Below are positions 14,913-23,410 of a stretch of DNA of 23,527 nucleotides, piece by piece (position 1 is the stretch's first letter; each line of letters begins with the position of its first letter). Origin of the DNA: CAYRJA01 sp964424455. GTDB taxonomy: Bacteria; Bacteroidota; Bacteroidia; Chitinophagales; UBA10324. Below the pieces are notes generated by a model, which worked only from the letters and a program-made list of their open reading frames with translations, was not told the DNA's origin and did no database searches. The position numbers and the translations under genes were made by a program. The DNA lies in the NCBI GenBank assembly GCA_964424455.1, contig CAYRJA010000043.1, positions 1 through 23,527 on the forward strand. Direction: 5' to 3'.

Positions 14913-14943
14913 ATCGTAATTAAATCGTAATTGAAATGTAACC
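14912..14943 (+). promoter_or_regulatory. candidate Pho box upstream of pstS
   Basis: Three head-to-tail units with an exact 11-bp period: AATCGTAATTA (14912), AATCGTAATTG (14923), AAATGTAACCG (14934). Written as 7+4, this is TCGTAAT-TAAA-TCGTAAT-TGAA-ATGTAAC, the same geometry as the E. coli PhoB box (7-bp repeat, 4-bp A-rich spacer) with different bases. It starts at the porin stop codon and lies 80 bp upstream of the pstS ATG. Confidence 0.6.
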
Positions 14944-15023
14944 GAGTAGAAACTAAGTCGCAATATCACTACAACAACTTTGTGTCGAAATTAAAAGAAG
15001 TAATTACAATTAAAATTAAGAAA

Positions 15024-15854
15024 ATGAACAGAAAAATTTTAGCAATACTGGTAATCGCAGCAATACTGGTGGAAAGTTGCACACAGAATAACAAAAACAT
15101 TCTGAACATCAAAGGATCTGACACCGTTCTACCATTAACACAGGCAGCAATTGAAGTTTACAACAAATTAGATTCTTCTACAGCTATAGCAGTAACTGGC
15201 GGTGGAAGTGGAGTAGGAATTGCAGCCATGGTAAATGGAACTACAGACATTGCTCAATCCTCACGTGAAGTAAAAATGGATGAGAAACTAAAACTCGAAG
15301 CAGAGGGCAAAACTTTAAAAGAAGTCATTATTGCTTATGACGCGCTAAGTATAATTGTGCATCCTGAAAACAAAATTTCTGAACTGACACGGGAACAAAT
15401 AGAAGGAATTTTTACAGGTGAAATTAAAAACTGGAAAGAAGTGGGGGGAGAAGATTTATCAATACTTCCATATTCACGCGAAACCTCTTCCGGCACTTAC
15501 GAGTTTTTTAAAGAAAGCGTTCTGAATAACAAAAATTATATGAACGGCATTATGAGCATGCCTGCAACCGGGGGCATTATCCAATCGGTAAGCCAGACTA
15601 AAGGAGCCATAAGTTATGCGGGTTTTGCTTATATCAACGAGAAGGTAAAATGCATACAGGTATCTTATGATCAAGGGAAGATTTATGTTGAACCTACTGT
15701 GGAAAATGTCAAAAACAAGACTTATCCTATTGTCAGACCCTTGTATTATTACTATGTAGATATTAATGAATCGGGTAAACAATTTATTGATTTCATACTT
15801 TCAGACAAAGGACAGCAAATCGTGAATAAAGTTGGATACATTACTATAAAATAA
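15024..15854 (+). CDS. pstS: phosphate ABC transporter substrate-binding lipoprotein PstS
   Basis: 276 aa from the ATG at 15024, chosen because a lipoprotein signal follows directly (MNRKILAILVIAAILVESC, Cys19). The open frame extends upstream to a TTG at 14931, but that would bury the signal and overlap the repeat box. Phosphate-binding loops are recognisable: IKGSDTVLPLTQ (residues 29-40), TGGGSGVGIAAMVNGTTDIAQSSR, and SRETSSGTYEFF, which supply the Ser/Thr/Arg/Asp contacts of PstS proteins. KGAISYAGFAY near residue 194 belongs to the second lobe. Anchored in the outer face of the inner membrane, it delivers Pi to PstCA. 18 bp upstream of pstC. Confidence 0.95.
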   Translation: MNRKILAILVIAAILVESCTQNNKNILNIKGSDTVLPLTQAAIEVYNKLDSSTAIAVTGGGSGVGIAAMVNGTTDIAQSSREVKMDEKLKLEAEGKTLKEVIIAYDALSIIVHPENKISELTREQIEGIFTGEIKNWKEVGGEDLSILPYSRETSSGTYEFFKESVLNNKNYMNGIMSMPATGGIIQSVSQTKGAISYAGFAYINEKVKCIQVSYDQGKIYVEPTVENVKNKTYPIVRPLYYYYVDINESGKQFIDFILSDKGQQIVNKVGYITIK

Positions 15855-15872
15855 TACACTCCGATTCTATAA

Positions 15873-17069
15873 ATGAAAAAAATATTAGACCGGGCGATTG
15901 AAACTGTTTTCAAAATAAGTAGTGCTATCACAAGCATCACCATACTTCTTATTATCGTCTTTCTCTTTAAAGAAGGTTTAGGTTTATTTCAATCTCTGAA
16001 TATTGAAAAAGGATATGTATTAGTAGTTGATGCCAAAAATCCGGTGGATCAGTTACAACCGGTCCAAATCAAAGAGATTTTCGACTCCCAAATACACAAT
16101 TGGAAAACTGTGGGAGGTAATGATGAGTCTATCTATATTTTCAGAATCAGTCAAATTATTGAGATGTACGGCGAAAAAAATTTAGGAAATGAATATGAAG
16201 TACTCCCTCAAAAAATAAGTGAAATAATTCAGAAAAAACCAGGAGCAATTGTCTATGTACCTCAAAAATATGCACCCAAAGACCCCACATTGGTAAAAGA
16301 GCTAAGAACTAAAAACATTCAACTTTCTGATTTCTTATTAGGAAAAGAATGGCTGCCTACAGCCACACCTTCGTCCTTGTTTGGCATTTTGCCATTGTTA
16401 TTGGGGACACTTTTAGTTTGCTTTGTGGCTATTCTTATTGCTGTTCCTTTTGGACTGGGAGTGGCTGTTTACTTAGCTGAAATTGCAGGTGAACGTATGC
16501 GGAAATTCTTAAAGCCAACTATAAATTTATTGGCAGGGATTCCGTCAGTAGTTTATGGTTTTTTCGGCTTGGTGGTTCTTGCACCCATTGTTCAGAAAGT
16601 TGGAAGTTTTTCTTTGGGAGAAACTGCATTTACCGGAAGTTTGATTTTAGCAATTATGGCATTACCTACTATTATTATGATTTCTGAAGATGCCATGCGA
16701 AACACCCCTATTGCCATGCGAGAAGCAAGTTATGCATTGGGAGCCAATCAATGGCAAACCATATACAAAGTAATCATCCCTTACGCTTCTTCTGGAATTT
16801 CTACTGCTATTATTTTGGGAATAGGAAGAGCAATAGGAGAAACCATGGCGGTGTTGATGGTAACAGGAAACGCAGCAGTTATTCCTCATTCGATATTTGA
16901 ATCCGTACGGACAATACCTGCAACTATCGCTGCAGAACTAGGCGAAGCCCCCGCTGGTGGTTCTCATTATCAGTCGCTTTTCCTGTTGGGTTCTGTACTA
17001 TTTATAATCACAATGATTATAAATAGTATTTCAAATGCTGTGTCACATAAAAAGTTAATTAAGGAATGA
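15873..17069 (+). CDS. pstC: phosphate ABC permease PstC with a PstS-like insertion
   Basis: 398 aa, about 80-100 residues longer than E. coli PstC. TM1 spans about residues 15-38; TM2 begins at SLFGILPLLLGTLLVCF (168 on). Between them, residues ~47-135 form an extracytoplasmic insertion that resembles PstS lobe 2: QIKEIFDSQIHNWKTVGG (65-82) aligns with PstS REQIEGIFTGEIKNWKEVGG, and PGAIVYVPQKY (123-133) with KGAISYAGFAY. The phosphate-binding SRETSSGT loop is not kept (FRISQIIE). The rest is a normal permease: LAGIPSVVYGFFGLVVLAPI and the EAA-type loop MREASYALGANQWQTIYKVIIP, which contacts PstB. It overlaps pstA by 4 bp (ATGA). Confidence 0.95.
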   Translation: MKKILDRAIETVFKISSAITSITILLIIVFLFKEGLGLFQSLNIEKGYVLVVDAKNPVDQLQPVQIKEIFDSQIHNWKTVGGNDESIYIFRISQIIEMYGEKNLGNEYEVLPQKISEIIQKKPGAIVYVPQKYAPKDPTLVKELRTKNIQLSDFLLGKEWLPTATPSSLFGILPLLLGTLLVCFVAILIAVPFGLGVAVYLAEIAGERMRKFLKPTINLLAGIPSVVYGFFGLVVLAPIVQKVGSFSLGETAFTGSLILAIMALPTIIMISEDAMRNTPIAMREASYALGANQWQTIYKVIIPYASSGISTAIILGIGRAIGETMAVLMVTGNAAVIPHSIFESVRTIPATIAAELGEAPAGGSHYQSLFLLGSVLFIITMIINSISNAVSHKKLIKE

Positions 17070-17917
17070 TTCGGTCAAAGCAAATTGAACAAAAGATAGC
17101 TTTCACGCTGTTCAGAATCTGTGGAGTTTTGGTATTGAATATCCTCTTATGGATTCTGGGGTTTATCATCTATAACGGTATTAGTGCTATCAGCTTGAAT
17201 TTTATTTTCTCCTATCCTACGGATGGAATGAAATCCGGAGGTATTTTTCCTGCTATTGTAGGCACATTATATCTGGTTATCGGAAGCATCTTATTTGCTT
17301 TCCCCATCGGCATAATGTCGGCAATCTACATGATGGAATACGCCAAAGACAACCGACTAACAAAGATTATTCGATTAATGACGGATAATCTGGCAGGTAT
17401 TCCATCCATTGTTTTTGGATTATTTGGAATGGTTTTATTTGTAAACACTTTAGGCTTTGGAGATTCAATACTTTCCGGTTCCCTTACTTTAGGTTTATTA
17501 ATTCTTCCTATAATAATTCGGACTACCGAAGAGGCTATTAAATCTGTACCACAATCTTACCGATTAGGTAGTATCGCACTTGGTGCCACTAAAATTCAAA
17601 CCATTAAAAGAATTGTGTTACCCTCTGCATTCCCTAATATTATCACTGGTCTAATCCTTTCTATTGGAAGGGTCTCTGGGGAAACGGCACCCATTCTCTT
17701 TACTGTGGCAGCATATTTTTTGCCCAAACTACCTCAAAGCATATTTGATCAAGCCATGGCTTTACCATATCACTTATATGTTTTAGCAACCAGCGGAACC
17801 GATATAGAAAAATCTCGTCCTATGGCGTATGGAACGGCTCTTGTGTTAATCATTATTGTTTTACTAATGAATACAATTGCCGGAATAATTAAAAAACAAT
17901 TTGAAAAGCATAAATAA
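17066..17917 (+). CDS. pstA: phosphate ABC permease PstA
   Basis: 283 aa, usual length. Six membrane helices, beginning with FRICGVLVLNILLWILGFIIY; the conserved region LAGIPSIVFGLFGMVLF parallels the PstC motif, and the coupling (EAA-type) loop is SVPQSYRLGSIALGATKIQTIKRIVLP. A conserved GRVSGETAPILFT segment follows. It pairs with PstC to form the membrane channel. ATG overlaps the pstC stop by 4 bp, and its own stop shares one base with the pstB start (TAATG), so pstCAB is translationally coupled. Unlike PstC it carries no insertion. Confidence 0.95.
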   Translation: MIRSKQIEQKIAFTLFRICGVLVLNILLWILGFIIYNGISAISLNFIFSYPTDGMKSGGIFPAIVGTLYLVIGSILFAFPIGIMSAIYMMEYAKDNRLTKIIRLMTDNLAGIPSIVFGLFGMVLFVNTLGFGDSILSGSLTLGLLILPIIIRTTEEAIKSVPQSYRLGSIALGATKIQTIKRIVLPSAFPNIITGLILSIGRVSGETAPILFTVAAYFLPKLPQSIFDQAMALPYHLYVLATSGTDIEKSRPMAYGTALVLIIIVLLMNTIAGIIKKQFEKHK

Positions 17918-18663
17918 TGATTGAAGCAAAAAAAGTTGATTTTTATTATGGCACATTTCACGCACTAAAAAACATCAATATGATTATGAAAGCTCATACT
18001 GTCACCGCGCTTATTGGTCCGTCAGGTTGTGGCAAATCAACCTTCTTGCGTTTGTTTAATCGGATGAATGATGATATTCCCGGAATGAAACTAACCGGTG
18101 AATGTTTAGTGAACAATAATAATATTTATCAGAAATCCATTCAGGTAGATCAGTTAAGAAAAGAAGTCGGGATGGTATTCCAAAAGCCCAATCCTTTCCC
18201 AAAATCCATTTTCGAAAATGTGGCGTACGGATTAAGAGTAAATGGAGTAAGAAACAAATCCATTATTGAAAATAAAGTAGAGGAATCACTCTCAGCCGCC
18301 GCTTTATGGAATGAAGTGAAAGATAAACTTCATCAATCTGCATTTCAGCTTTCAGGTGGTCAGCAGCAAAGGTTATGTATTGCCAGAGCACTGGCAATCT
18401 CACCGTCCATCTTGCTGATGGATGAACCGGCATCAGCATTAGACCCAATTTCTACAGCTAAAATTGAAGAACTTATTCACGACTTAAAACAAGGTTATAC
18501 CATTGTTATTGTAACCCACAATATGCAGCAAGCAGCAAGAATAAGTGACAAGACCGGATTTTTTATGTACGGCGAACTAATCGAATATACAGAAACAAAA
18601 AAAATGTTTTTGTCTCCTCAAAAAGAAGAAACTCAAAATTATATCACCGGAAGATTTGGATAA
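17917..18663 (+). CDS. pstB: phosphate ABC transporter ATP-binding protein PstB
   Basis: 248 aa. Complete ABC ATPase: Walker A GPSGCGKST (residues 34-42), Q-loop in VGMVFQKPNPFPKSIFENVAYG (the PFP-x-SIF form is typical of PstB), signature LSGGQQQRLCIARAL, Walker B ILLMDEPASALD and H-loop IVTHNMQQAARISD. It powers import through PstCA. The stretch GMKLTGECLVNNNNIYQKSIQVDQLRKEVGM corresponds to the PstB-specific insert between Walker A and the Q-loop. Followed by 32 bp to phoU. Confidence 0.96.
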   Translation: MIEAKKVDFYYGTFHALKNINMIMKAHTVTALIGPSGCGKSTFLRLFNRMNDDIPGMKLTGECLVNNNNIYQKSIQVDQLRKEVGMVFQKPNPFPKSIFENVAYGLRVNGVRNKSIIENKVEESLSAAALWNEVKDKLHQSAFQLSGGQQQRLCIARALAISPSILLMDEPASALDPISTAKIEELIHDLKQGYTIVIVTHNMQQAARISDKTGFFMYGELIEYTETKKMFLSPQKEETQNYITGRFG

Positions 18664-18695
18664 TCAAATTTTAAATCTCATCAAATTATAAATGT

Positions 18696-19379
18696 ATGAA
18701 ACATACAGAAAAGGAAATTCAATTCTTAAAAGAAGAGGTCAAACTGATGTGGATGCTGATTATTTCACAGTTGGAAAATGTAAAGAAAGCGTTACTCAAT
18801 CATGATAAGACCATCGCTGCCGAAATAATTAAACATGAAATAGATGTCAATACCTTTGAATTGAAAATAGATTCTCGTTGTGAAAATTTTATCGCCTTAT
18901 ATAGTCCTGTCGCTATTGACTTAAGATTAACACTATCTTTGATCAGAATCAGTGCTGAACTGGAGCGCATCGGTGATTTTGCTACAGGTATTGCCCGTTT
19001 TGTCATCAAAAATGAATGTAATAACCTAATTCCGGAGTTGAAAGAGAATCTAAGAATTGAAAATATGTTCGATCTGCTCATCGGGATGTTATTGGAAGGT
19101 TTTGTCGCCTTTGAAAGTGAACAAACAAAGGTTTCAGAGAAAATCATATCCAAAGACAACGAAGTAGATGAAATTTACCATAATGCTTTTGAAGTTCTGG
19201 CAACATATCTGAAAACTCACCCTTCTGAAGCTTCTTGTTTATTTCAAATGTTATTACTGATAAAAAAACTGGAACGCGTGGGTGATCACCACAATAACAT
19301 TGTAGAGGAAATTGTATTTTTTGTTGATGCAAAGGTTTTAAAGCATATCGGGAAATCATCTGACTCAAATGATAATTAA
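18696..19379 (+). CDS. phoU: PhoU phosphate-signalling regulator
   Basis: 227 aa. Two related three-helix bundles, each carrying a metal-binding E-R-x-G-D motif: LERIGDFATGIARF in the first half and LERVGDHHNNIVEEI in the second. Family knowledge: PhoU sits between PstB and the PhoR kinase, damps PhoB activation when phosphate is plentiful, and limits toxic Pi uptake. The C-terminus is short and polar. Located 32 bp after pstB and 30 bp before the response regulator, consistent with one long transcript and with its bridging role. Confidence 0.93.
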   Translation: MKHTEKEIQFLKEEVKLMWMLIISQLENVKKALLNHDKTIAAEIIKHEIDVNTFELKIDSRCENFIALYSPVAIDLRLTLSLIRISAELERIGDFATGIARFVIKNECNNLIPELKENLRIENMFDLLIGMLLEGFVAFESEQTKVSEKIISKDNEVDEIYHNAFEVLATYLKTHPSEASCLFQMLLLIKKLERVGDHHNNIVEEIVFFVDAKVLKHIGKSSDSNDN

Positions 19380-19409
19380 GTAATTTTAGAGTTTATTAAC
19401 CTATGATCA

Positions 19410-20096
19410 ATGGGAGAACGAATATTAGTTGTTGACGATGATAGAGATATTTGTGAGATTTTAGAATTTAATCTAAAAAGTGAAGGATATGAAGTGCAAG
19501 TTGCATATTCTGCAGAAGATGCCTTAACCCGACTTGACCATCAGACTCAATTGATCTTGCTGGATGTAATGATGGAAGAAATTTCCGGATATAAATTATT
19601 GGAAAAATTACGTTCAGGCGGTTCTACAGTACCTGTTATTTTCCTGACTGCCAAAGACACTGAAAATGATATGCTCACAGGATTTTCAATAGGAGCAGAC
19701 GATTATATTTCAAAACCATTTTCTATAAAAGAAGTGACAGCTCGCATTAAAGCCGTATTGAAGCGGACAAGAATTGAAACCTCAGAAGCGGATAAAAGAT
19801 TTCTATACTATGACAAACTGAAAATTGATTTAAAAAACAAGGAAGTTTCCATAGATACCGTAATGCTTAATCTTACCAAAACAGAATATGAAATTTTAAA
19901 AAAGCTGGCAGAGAATCCAAACAGAACTTTTTCCAGACAAGAAATAATGGATAGTGTCTGGGGAGATGAAGTATATGTTACAGAACGTACAGTGGACGTG
20001 CATATCACCCGATTAAGAAAGAAAATGAATGAATATGGTTCTGCAATCTCCAATCGCTTAGGGTTCGGATATAAATTTGATGTGCAAAAGCTATGA
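19410..20096 (+). CDS. phoB: OmpR/PhoB-family response regulator of phosphate genes
   Basis: 228 aa. Receiver domain with acidic pocket D9/D10, phosphoacceptor D52 (LILLDVMMEE), T80 (FLTAKD) and K102 (SKPF) all intact. The C-terminal winged helix (about residues 135-228) has NRTFSRQEIMDSVWGDEVYVTERTVDVHITRLRKKM, the trans-activation loop and recognition helix of this family, which binds direct repeats with ~11-bp spacing. Such repeats lie in front of the porin and pstS in the same cluster. Assigned as PhoB (also named PhoP in some phyla) on context. Overlaps the kinase gene by 4 bp (ATGA). Confidence 0.92.
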   Translation: MGERILVVDDDRDICEILEFNLKSEGYEVQVAYSAEDALTRLDHQTQLILLDVMMEEISGYKLLEKLRSGGSTVPVIFLTAKDTENDMLTGFSIGADDYISKPFSIKEVTARIKAVLKRTRIETSEADKRFLYYDKLKIDLKNKEVSIDTVMLNLTKTEYEILKKLAENPNRTFSRQEIMDSVWGDEVYVTERTVDVHITRLRKKMNEYGSAISNRLGFGYKFDVQKL

Positions 20097-21805
20097 AACT
20101 CTATTTAAAACAAAGATTGTTTCTTCATGTAGCTATTGCATTTTCTGTTTTTACTATCAGCGTTTTTTTCTTTGAACAATCGAGAGAAAAGAGGTTCAAA
20201 ACTGAAACGGTAGAACTGAAACTGAATGCTTATGCCGATATCATCCATAGGAGCATTTCCAAACATCAAAAAGATCAATATCCTGTTGTTTTATCTCATT
20301 TAAGTCTTCTCCTTCCAAATAACTTAAGAGTATCTATCATAGACCAAGATGGAAAAGTTCTCTTTGATAATTCTATTCGCAATTGGAATAAATTGGAAAA
20401 TCACTTACAACGACCGGAAATCATTCAGGCAAAAAAAAATAAAACAGGAAGCGATATTCGGCTCTCCCATTCCAATAATAACAAATACTTGTATTATGCA
20501 AAAGATGAAGGCAGCATCTTTGTACGAGTTGCTTTACCTTATGATGTTCAAGTTCAACGCTTTTTCAAATCGGACAATATTTTTCTCTATGTAATCCTTT
20601 CCCTGTTTGTTATTGTATTGGTTTTATTAAACCGTATTACCAATATTTTCGGGCAATCTGTAAAGGAATTACGAGATTTTGCACTCAATCCGCAGAAGTC
20701 TTCGGGTATTCGTTTTCCTAAAGACGAAATCGGGGAAATAGCAGGAGAAATAGCCGAAAATTATAGAGAACTTCGGGAAAGTAAAAATAGAATTGAATTA
20801 GAAAAAGAAAAACTACTGCAGCACGTTCACAGTTCCAAAGAAGGAATTTGTTTTTTTTCGGCAGAAAGGAAGTCGGAATTCTATAATGCACTATTCCTCC
20901 AATATCTGCATATCATTACCGATTGTAGTGATATGCAACCCGAAATAATCCTTTCTGACATTTCATTTGAGAAGCTTCAGATTTTTCTGGAAAACAATCA
21001 AAGTGATTTTAAGGAGTTTGAAATTCAAAGACATGGTAAGAAATTTTTAATTCGTATTGTCAGATTTGAGGACAAAAGTTTTGAAGTTATCGTTAACGAT
21101 ATTACTAAACAAGAGGAAATAAAGTTATTGAAACAGCAAATGTTGAGCAATATCGCTCATGAATTGCGAACTCCCATCACAGGAATAAGCGGCTATCTTG
21201 AAACTATTTTGGAAAAAGAATTGCCTACTGAAACACAACGTCATTTTATAACACAGGCCTTTGATAAAACTAAAGTACTGACAGAACTTATTCAAGATAT
21301 GACTCTGATTAATAAAATTGACGAAGCAGGACATTCATTTAAAAAATCTCCTTTAAATCTATATCTTCTCCTCAACAACATGCAAGAGGATTATGCTCAT
21401 ACTTTTTCAGAGAATCAGATATCACTCATCCTAAACTTACCTCAAAATACTTTCATCAACGGAAATCATAATCTGATTTATTCTGTCTTTAAAAATTTAA
21501 TTGATAATGTCATCCGCTATGCAGGAATAGGAAGTAAAATTTTCATTAATATGTACAAAGAAGATACGGAGTATTACCATTTTACTTTTTATGATACAGG
21601 AAAAGGTATTTCAGATGAAAAGCATCTTTCTCGACTCTTTGAAAGATTTTACCGTGTAGAAGAAGGACGGACCAGAGATACCGGCGGATCAGGACTTGGA
21701 CTATCTATTGTAAAAAATGCAATTAATATACACGGAGGTAGCATTATGGCAAAGAACAGAAAAGAAGGCGGATTAGAGTTTTTATTTAATTTTCAGAAAA
21801 AATAA
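20093..21805 (+). CDS. phoR: PhoR-type sensor histidine kinase
   Basis: 570 aa. TM1 about residues 9-27, an extracytoplasmic region (28-162), TM2 (163-183, NIFLYVILSLFVIVLVLLNRI), a HAMP-like linker and coiled coil (184-245), a PAS-like domain (~245-345), then the kinase core: phosphoacceptor H356 in SNIAHELRTPITG, N-box FKNLIDNVIRY, G1 FYDTGKGIS, F-box LFERFYRVEEG and G2 GGSGLGLSIVKN. Unlike E. coli PhoR, which lacks a sizeable periplasmic domain, this one has ~135 extracytoplasmic residues, as in Gram-positive PhoR, so it may sense something directly as well as via PhoU/Pst (inference). Start overlaps the regulator stop. Confidence 0.92.
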   Translation: MKLYLKQRLFLHVAIAFSVFTISVFFFEQSREKRFKTETVELKLNAYADIIHRSISKHQKDQYPVVLSHLSLLLPNNLRVSIIDQDGKVLFDNSIRNWNKLENHLQRPEIIQAKKNKTGSDIRLSHSNNNKYLYYAKDEGSIFVRVALPYDVQVQRFFKSDNIFLYVILSLFVIVLVLLNRITNIFGQSVKELRDFALNPQKSSGIRFPKDEIGEIAGEIAENYRELRESKNRIELEKEKLLQHVHSSKEGICFFSAERKSEFYNALFLQYLHIITDCSDMQPEIILSDISFEKLQIFLENNQSDFKEFEIQRHGKKFLIRIVRFEDKSFEVIVNDITKQEEIKLLKQQMLSNIAHELRTPITGISGYLETILEKELPTETQRHFITQAFDKTKVLTELIQDMTLINKIDEAGHSFKKSPLNLYLLLNNMQEDYAHTFSENQISLILNLPQNTFINGNHNLIYSVFKNLIDNVIRYAGIGSKIFINMYKEDTEYYHFTFYDTGKGISDEKHLSRLFERFYRVEEGRTRDTGGSGLGLSIVKNAINIHGGSIMAKNRKEGGLEFLFNFQKK

Positions 21806-21901
21806 ATTATTTCAAATTGAGTGGAGTAACACTTTCTATACTGTCTTTTACATGTACATCTCTTATTCTTCATTCACAACTTTATCCATATACTTAACTG
21901 A

Positions 21902-23410
21902 TTACTGTATTATAATTTTTCCCTTGTGGCTGTTGCCGCTGTTGCCTTTTTCGGAAAGAAGATAGAAATACATCCCCGGCGATAATTCATTTTTGCCGAT
22001 GCTTATCCGGAACTTATCCTTTTCAATTATCCGGCTCAGCATTTTCTTCCCTTCCATGTTGTAAAGAATAATTAAAGCATCCTGTTTTATTTCCTGTGGT
22101 ATATTAATGAAAGCCATTTCGCTGAACGGATTAGGATAAAGGAAAACAGTTGGCTTTCTCCCTGATAATGTTTTCGCACTCACCGGTTGGTTCTGAGGCA
22201 ACTTAACCACAAAAGCGCGGATGTCCTCCGTACCGGAATAAGGAGAAGCGGGCTGATCGTAGCCCGCCGCTACAAGATTTCCGTTGCCTGATTCCAGAAG
22301 CGAATATCCGTATGCGCCGTTCGGCGTGTTGTCGTAGCCAAGCTCTATATTCCATTGTTCATTTCCTAAACTGTCCATCTTCATTACATACATCAGCGTA
22401 GGAAACAACAGGTAGTATCCGTGAGTGGCGGTTCTTCCTCCCGCAAGCGCATAACCGCCGTCTTTTGTTTGAATAATATCTCTTCCCGCATCATTGTCGT
22501 AAGGATTACCGAAAGTTTTATTCCATTCCACATTGCCTAACGAATCTGTTTTCACAACATACAAATTTGATGCTGCAGAAGAATTATTTCCGCTTCTTCC
22601 TGCAAGAATGTAGCCCTTATCTTTTGTCTGCTTCACGCTGAAACACTCTTCTTCCTCTGCACCGCCGATTGTTTTTGTCCAAAGCGTATCGCCGTTTGAA
22701 TCGGTTTTGATCAACCAAAAATTTCCCATAGGAGGATTAATGCCAAAACTTTTTGTCGTGCCCGCCACCATGTATCCGCCACCGGAAGTCCGGATAACCG
22801 ATCTCGGAATATCTGCTCCGCTTCCGCCGTATTTTCTTGTCCAGAGTGTGTCGCCGTTCTCATCTGTTTTCACAAGCAGGAAATCGTTTCCGTTTGAGCC
22901 GTTTACCGTTTTACTTGTAAACACAAATCCGCCGTCATCCGTGAGCGCTATGCTGCATCCCATTCCTTCGCCAATCAAGTTTCCTGAAAAATAATATCGC
23001 TTTGTACAGATAGTATCTCCCTGTGGAGTTAATTTGAGAAGGATATTCTTTACATAGGAAGAATCCGAATCATCTCCGTAATGAACGGTAAAACCAAGTG
23101 CAATAAGATTTGAATCAGGCAATTCTTTTATTGCCCGTAACTCATCAGAAAAAGTTGCTCCGAAATCTTTTTCCCATTGCAGCGAACCTGCGCTGTTGAC
23201 TTTACCGATATAAAAATTTCCGATGCCTGTTCCGTTTGCACCGCTTCTGCCTGCAAAAACATATCCGCCATCGTAAGTTTCCGTAATGCTGTATGCTTTA
23301 TACTCGTTCTGCGGTACAACATGTTCGCTGTGAAATTCCCATACAACCTGCTGTGCATTCAGGTTAATATTCAGAAAAACAAGGAGAAAAAGTAATTTGA
23401 TTTTATTCAT
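21902..23410 (-). CDS. T9SS-sorted beta-propeller-like repeat protein
   Basis: 502 aa from the ATG at 23410, where a signal peptide starts (MNKIKLLFLLVFLNINLNAQ); the frame is open 16 codons further upstream but that part is not signal-like. At least six repeats of roughly 50-60 residues follow, each with a 'W.k.fGg...D......T.DGGYv.aGrs' pattern: DGGYVFAGRSG, DGGFVFTSKTV, GGGYMVAGTTK, DKGYILAGRSG, DGGYALAGGRT, NGNLVAAGYDQ, together with 'lvKtDs.Gd.lWtk' strands. This suggests a beta-propeller. The C-terminal ~75 residues (VFLYPNPFSEMAFINIPQ to KGKIIIQ) are a type A sorting domain. Surface or secreted; ligand unknown. It converges with phoR across a 96-bp gap with no clear terminator. Confidence 0.88.
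   Translation of the reverse strand: MNKIKLLFLLVFLNINLNAQQVVWEFHSEHVVPQNEYKAYSITETYDGGYVFAGRSGANGTGIGNFYIGKVNSAGSLQWEKDFGATFSDELRAIKELPDSNLIALGFTVHYGDDSDSSYVKNILLKLTPQGDTICTKRYYFSGNLIGEGMGCSIALTDDGGFVFTSKTVNGSNGNDFLLVKTDENGDTLWTRKYGGSGADIPRSVIRTSGGGYMVAGTTKSFGINPPMGNFWLIKTDSNGDTLWTKTIGGAEEEECFSVKQTKDKGYILAGRSGNNSSAASNLYVVKTDSLGNVEWNKTFGNPYDNDAGRDIIQTKDGGYALAGGRTATHGYYLLFPTLMYVMKMDSLGNEQWNIELGYDNTPNGAYGYSLLESGNGNLVAAGYDQPASPYSGTEDIRAFVVKLPQNQPVSAKTLSGRKPTVFLYPNPFSEMAFINIPQEIKQDALIILYNMEGKKMLSRIIEKDKFRISIGKNELSPGMYFYLLSEKGNSGNSHKGKIIIQ

Noticed and set aside
14931..15023. TTG start extending pstS by 31 residues
   Set aside because: The extension would precede the lipoprotein signal peptide and overlap the 11-bp repeat box; the ATG at 15024 gives a proper signal and Cys19.
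18663..18695. Imperfect 17-bp repeat (ATCAAATT twice) before phoU
   Set aside because: Period does not fit a PhoB site and the sequence is low-complexity AT; likely chance.
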